From: Gemmatimonadales bacterium
GTDB lineage: Bacteria; Gemmatimonadota; Gemmatimonadetes; Palauibacterales; Palauibacteraceae
Direction: 5' to 3'
Length of the DNA: 8,014 nucleotides
Assembly: GCA_030636765.1 (NCBI GenBank)
Contig: DAOVWI010000095.1
Coordinates: 1-8,014 of the forward strand
The translations under genes and the position numbers were made by a program. Of this stretch, positions 6,094 to 8,014 are shown one piece after another. Every line of letters begins with the position of its first letter. Position 1 is the first letter of the stretch. The notes beneath the pieces were generated by a model. It was not told where the DNA came from and made no database searches. It saw nothing but the letters and a program-made list of their open reading frames with translations.

Positions 6094-7256
6094 CCCTGGG
6101 GGGATTCCTCCCGCGAGTGCCACGCGGCGAGAACGTCTGCCTCCCGCTCGGCCGGCAGGCCCGCCCGCATCTGCGAACGCCGCTCCTCCGGCAGCGTCTG
6201 GAACCACTCCAGAGTGTCCCGGGCCGTTTCGGCCAGCGGCTGGAAGGTGAGACCCTCGGCGATCGCCCTGCCGCATTCGACACGTGCGAAGCCCTCGAAA
6301 CCCTCACGCGGCGGAACCCACACGGTCATGTCCATCCAGGGCCGCACGTCGTGCTCGGCCAGGAAATCGGCGTCCACCCAGGTGAAGGTGGCGTCCCCGC
6401 TGGTGACGCCACGGATCCCGTACAGCATCTCGCCGATCGTCATCGGGGACGCGGGGCCCGTCGCGTTGAACACTCCCGTCACGTCGCCTTCCGCCAGTCG
6501 AATCATCCAGGCGCCGAGATCGCGCCCGTCCACGAACTGCACCGGATCCGACGGATCGCCGGGCGCCATCACCTCGCCGCCCCGGTGGATCCTAACGGGC
6601 CAGTACGTGAAGCGGTCCGTCGGATCCCTCGGCCCGACGATCAGGCCCGGCCGGACGATCGTGGCGCGACCCGGGAACGCCTTCTCGGCCTCCTGCTCGC
6701 ACAGGGCCTTCAGGGGTCCATACGTCTCTCCGGTGATCTCCTCCACCGTCGGATCGTCCAGAGTTCCGAGCGGCGCCGACTCGTCCAAGCCGATCTCGCC
6801 GAAGCCGGCGTAGACCGAGATCGAGGAGGTGTAGATGTACTGCCGAGCGGAGCTACCAAGGAGCTGGGCGGAATCCCGAACCCACCGCGGGATCGAGGCC
6901 GAGTTGTCGATCACCACGTCCCACTCGCCGCCCTCGAGGGCGGTTAGATCATCGCTGCGGTCGCCGCGCAGCTTCTCCACGTCGGGGAAGAGCTGCGGGT
7001 TGGTGCGCCCCCGATTGAACAGCGTGACCGTGTGCCCGCGCTCCAGGGCGTAAGTGACCTGGTGCACCCCAAGAAAGCTCGTCCCACCGAGGACGAGGAT
7101 CCGGAGCGACTCCTCCGCTCTCGGAGCCTCCAGCGAGGCGGCCACCGCGCTGCCGGCTCCCCGGGCACCGGCGACGCCTCGCGCCAGCGGTCCGACGCCC
7201 AAGCCGCCGACCGCGATCGCGGACAGGCGGACAAAATCCCTTCTGCTGGTAGACAT
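6090..7256 (-). CDS. Tat-exported NAD-dependent epimerase/dehydratase (SDR)
   Basis: The 388-residue product has a twin-arginine signal (SRRDFVRLSA at 4-13, then a Gly/Val/Leu core to about residue 31). An extended SDR domain follows: nucleotide-binding GGTSFLG at 57-63, then FNRG at 80-83 ending the second strand, IDNSA near 116-120, TSSISVY (143-149), and the catalytic YGPLK (Tyr179, Lys183). The family acts on nucleotide sugars or similar compounds with NAD(P). This branch resembles the atypical epimerases related to chloroplast CSP41 RNA-binding proteins, so activity should not be assumed, although Tyr and Lys are present. The ATG at 7256 is preceded by TGAGG seven bases upstream. It is first in the operon, followed by the transporter with a GTGA overlap, and lies 84 bases downstream of a co-directional tRNA cluster. 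Tat export of an NAD(P)-binding protein implies export with bound cofactor or cofactor supply outside the cytoplasm. Confidence 0.9.
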   Translation of the reverse strand: MSTSRRDFVRLSAIAVGGLGVGPLARGVAGARGAGSAVAASLEAPRAEESLRILVLGGTSFLGVHQVTYALERGHTVTLFNRGRTNPQLFPDVEKLRGDRSDDLTALEGGEWDVVIDNSASIPRWVRDSAQLLGSSARQYIYTSSISVYAGFGEIGLDESAPLGTLDDPTVEEITGETYGPLKALCEQEAEKAFPGRATIVRPGLIVGPRDPTDRFTYWPVRIHRGGEVMAPGDPSDPVQFVDGRDLGAWMIRLAEGDVTGVFNATGPASPMTIGEMLYGIRGVTSGDATFTWVDADFLAEHDVRPWMDMTVWVPPREGFEGFARVECGRAIAEGLTFQPLAETARDTLEWFQTLPEERRSQMRAGLPAEREADVLAAWHSREESPQG

Positions 7257-7340
7257 CTATCGGCCTCAGGAGGTCGCTGATCCGGCCTGCAATCTCAGTG
7301 ATGACGAGGGCTGAAGCCATAGGAGACGAAGGTGGGAGAA

Positions 7341-7414
7341 TCGGGGCGCCCGGATTTGAACCGGGGACCTCTGCGTCCCGAACGCAGCGCTCTACCGGAC
7401 TGAGCCACGCCCCG
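7341..7414 (-). tRNA. tRNA-Pro (anticodon CGG)
   Basis: Acceptor stem CGGGGCG/CGCCCCG with discriminator A. Anticodon stem CTGCG/CGCAG encloses TTCGGGA, giving CGG. The T-arm is CCCGG-TTCAAAT-CCGGG. CCA is not encoded. It is the last gene of the five-tRNA cluster, four bases after tRNA-Thr. Its acceptor and T-arm closely resemble tRNA-Pro(GGG) at 133-206, as expected for isoacceptors. Confidence 0.97.
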
Positions 7415-7418
7415 AGAA

Positions 7419-7490
7419 AGCCACCGGTCGGATTTGAACCGACGACCGCTCGATTACGAATCGAGTGCTCTACCCCTGAGCTACGGTGGC
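7419..7490 (-). tRNA. tRNA-Thr (anticodon CGT)
   Basis: Acceptor stem GCCACCG/CGGTGGC with discriminator T, common for threonine tRNAs. D-arm GCTC/GAGC. Anticodon stem CTCGA/TCGAG encloses TTCGTAA, giving CGT (reads ACG). T-loop TTCAAAT. No encoded CCA. It is separated from tRNA-Ala by 55 bases in which I see nothing else. Confidence 0.97.
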
Positions 7491-7545
7491 GCGTCACATC
7501 GCGCCGGCCGAGCCGACCCTCCAGGTGCCCGTCAGCTACGACGAA

Positions 7546-7619
7546 TGGAGCCGGCGGGACTCGAACCCGCGACCTCTTGAGTGCGATTCAAGCGCTCTCC
7601 CAGACTGAGCTACGGCCCC
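7546..7619 (-). tRNA. tRNA-Ala (anticodon CGC)
   Basis: Acceptor stem GGGGCCG/CGGCTCC includes the G3-U70 wobble pair, the alanine identity element. The discriminator is A. Anticodon stem CTTGA/TCAAG encloses ATCGCAC, giving CGC (reads GCG). T-loop TTCGAGT. No encoded CCA. Confidence 0.98.
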
Positions 7620-7632
7620 TCGTGCGCTAGAG

Positions 7633-7707
7633 CGGGGCTGACGGGACTCGAACCCGCGACCTCCGGTGTGACAGACCGGCACTCTAACCAAACTGAGCTA
7701 CAGCCCC
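7633..7707 (-). tRNA. tRNA-Asp (anticodon GTC)
   Basis: Acceptor stem GGGGCTG/CAGCCCC with discriminator G, the aspartate identity base. Anticodon stem CCGGT/ACCGG encloses CTGTCAC, giving GTC. T-loop TTCGAGT. No encoded CCA. The spacer to tRNA-Ala is 13 bases. Confidence 0.97.
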
Positions 7708-7719
7708 CAGGGGTTTTCA

Positions 7720-7793
<74 letters not shown>

Positions 7794-7802
7794 AAGAAAC
7801 GC

Positions 7803-7835
7803 GCGAGCGGGACCCCGATCGAGGCGCCCGCTCGC
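7803..7835 (-). other. Leader hairpin of the tRNA operon
   Basis: GCGAGCGGG (7803-7811) and CCCGCTCGC (7827-7835) form a 9-bp stem with a 15-base loop. On the minus strand it covers almost the whole leader between the predicted start (about 7837) and tRNA-Val. It may guide 5' processing of the precursor or stabilise it. Confidence 0.45.
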
Positions 7836-7843
7836 AACTTTTC

Positions 7844-7872
7844 AAGCTACCCGCTGCCTCTCGAACGGTCAA
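7844..7872 (-). promoter_or_regulatory. Predicted promoter of the tRNA cluster
   Basis: On the minus strand TTGACC (7872-7867) matches the -35 box in five of six bases. After exactly 17 bases comes TAGCTT (7849-7844), a three-of-six match to the -10 box. Transcription would begin near 7837, just ahead of the leader hairpin and tRNA-Val. Position and -35 quality fit a stable-RNA promoter. Confidence 0.5.
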
Positions 7873-7889
7873 GATAAACGCCCCCGAGC

Positions 7890-7905
7890 GGGCGCCGGAG
7901 CGCCC
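7890..7905 (-). terminator. Hairpin after the truncated right-edge gene
   Basis: GGGCGC and GCGCCC form a 6-bp stem with a four-base loop (TCCG on the minus strand), 50 bases past the stop of the partial gene and just ahead of the tRNA promoter. No U-tract follows directly (the next bases are GCTCGGGGGCGTTT), so terminator activity is uncertain. Confidence 0.3.
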
Positions 7906-7955
7906 TGACCGTTACCCCACTCGAGGGCCAGGTTCCCGGCGAACGCTCGAGGCGG

Positions 7956-8014
7956 TCAGCCCCCGGCGCGACCCTGCAGGTAGCTCACGATCCGCTGCGT
8001 CTCCTCATCGTCCA
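7956..8014 (-). CDS. 3' end of a gene cut by the window edge
   Basis: Reading the minus strand from the edge, one frame gives DDEETQRIVSYLQGRAGG followed by TGA at 7958-7956. An acidic start followed by an amphipathic IVSYLQ helix is typical of the last helix of c-type cytochromes, among others. Eighteen residues cannot settle the family. The start and most of the gene lie outside the window. Confidence 0.5.
   Translation of the reverse strand, partial: DDEETQRIVSYLQGRAGG

Noticed and set aside
6094..6276. 61-residue N-terminal extension of the transporter inside the SDR gene
   Set aside because: It is low-complexity, overlaps real SDR codons and is unlike transporter N-termini. GTG 6093 gives a normal length and a GTGA overlap.
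4781..6307. Upstream extension of the aldo/keto reductase frame, suggesting an 823-residue fusion
   Set aside because: The extension is Arg/Gly/Ser-rich noise opposing transporter codon use, and the Tat signal at 4780 marks the true start.
6117..6947. Long plus-strand open frame (276 codons) opposite the SDR gene
   Set aside because: High GC produces long antisense frames. The composition is Arg/Gly/Pro-rich with no motifs, while the minus strand encodes a clear SDR protein.
6949..7497. Minus-strand open frame with RSSGVEHSIRNRAVVGSNPTGGF
   Set aside because: It is a translation of tRNA-Thr and tRNA-Pro followed by an out-of-frame reading of the SDR gene; no family similarity.

Overview
The window comes from the chromosome of a high-GC bacterium (roughly two thirds G+C by eye). 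Genes are tightly packed, GTG starts are common, several genes overlap by four bases (GTGA or ATGA), and none of the six tRNA genes encodes its CCA end. The gene types (Tat-exported oxidoreductases, Gly-zipper envelope proteins, a soluble-bacterium relative of ATP/ADP translocases) remind me of Gemmatimonadota or similar environmental phyla. That placement is an impression, not a demonstration. I see no phage, IS element, CRISPR array or rRNA.

Layout. Positions 1-132 hold no gene, only a hairpin downstream of a minus-strand tRNA-Pro(GGG) at 133-206. Next, also on the minus strand, come a small lipoprotein gene (315-722) and a Gly-zipper envelope protein gene (752-1288). Only 19 bases separate the latter from a divergent plus-strand pair: a CopD-like four-helix membrane protein (1308-1802) and a pyridoxamine-phosphate-oxidase-fold flavoprotein (1799-2254), which overlap by four bases. 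This pair converges on a minus-strand radical SAM/SPASM gene (2340-3530). The short gap between them carries three copies of a 14-base repeat, two hairpins and a second in-frame stop codon.

Positions 3531-3835 are non-coding. A three-gene minus-strand operon follows in transcription order: Tat-exported SDR-type NAD(P)-binding protein (7256-6090), NTP/NDP-exchanger-like membrane transporter (6093-4777) and Tat-exported aldo/keto reductase (4780-3836). Each junction is a four-base overlap. Upstream of it lies a five-gene tRNA cluster transcribed in the same direction (Val-Asp-Ala-Thr-Pro), with a recognisable promoter near 7844-7872. The last 59 bases are the 3' end of another minus-strand gene.

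The most interesting idea is the three-gene operon. Two oxidoreductases of families that use nicotinamide cofactors carry Tat signals, and they are coupled to a transporter resembling nucleotide exchangers. One reading is a periplasmic redox module in which the transporter supplies nucleotide cofactor or substrate. This is inference; the sequence shows only the signals, the folds and the gene coupling.
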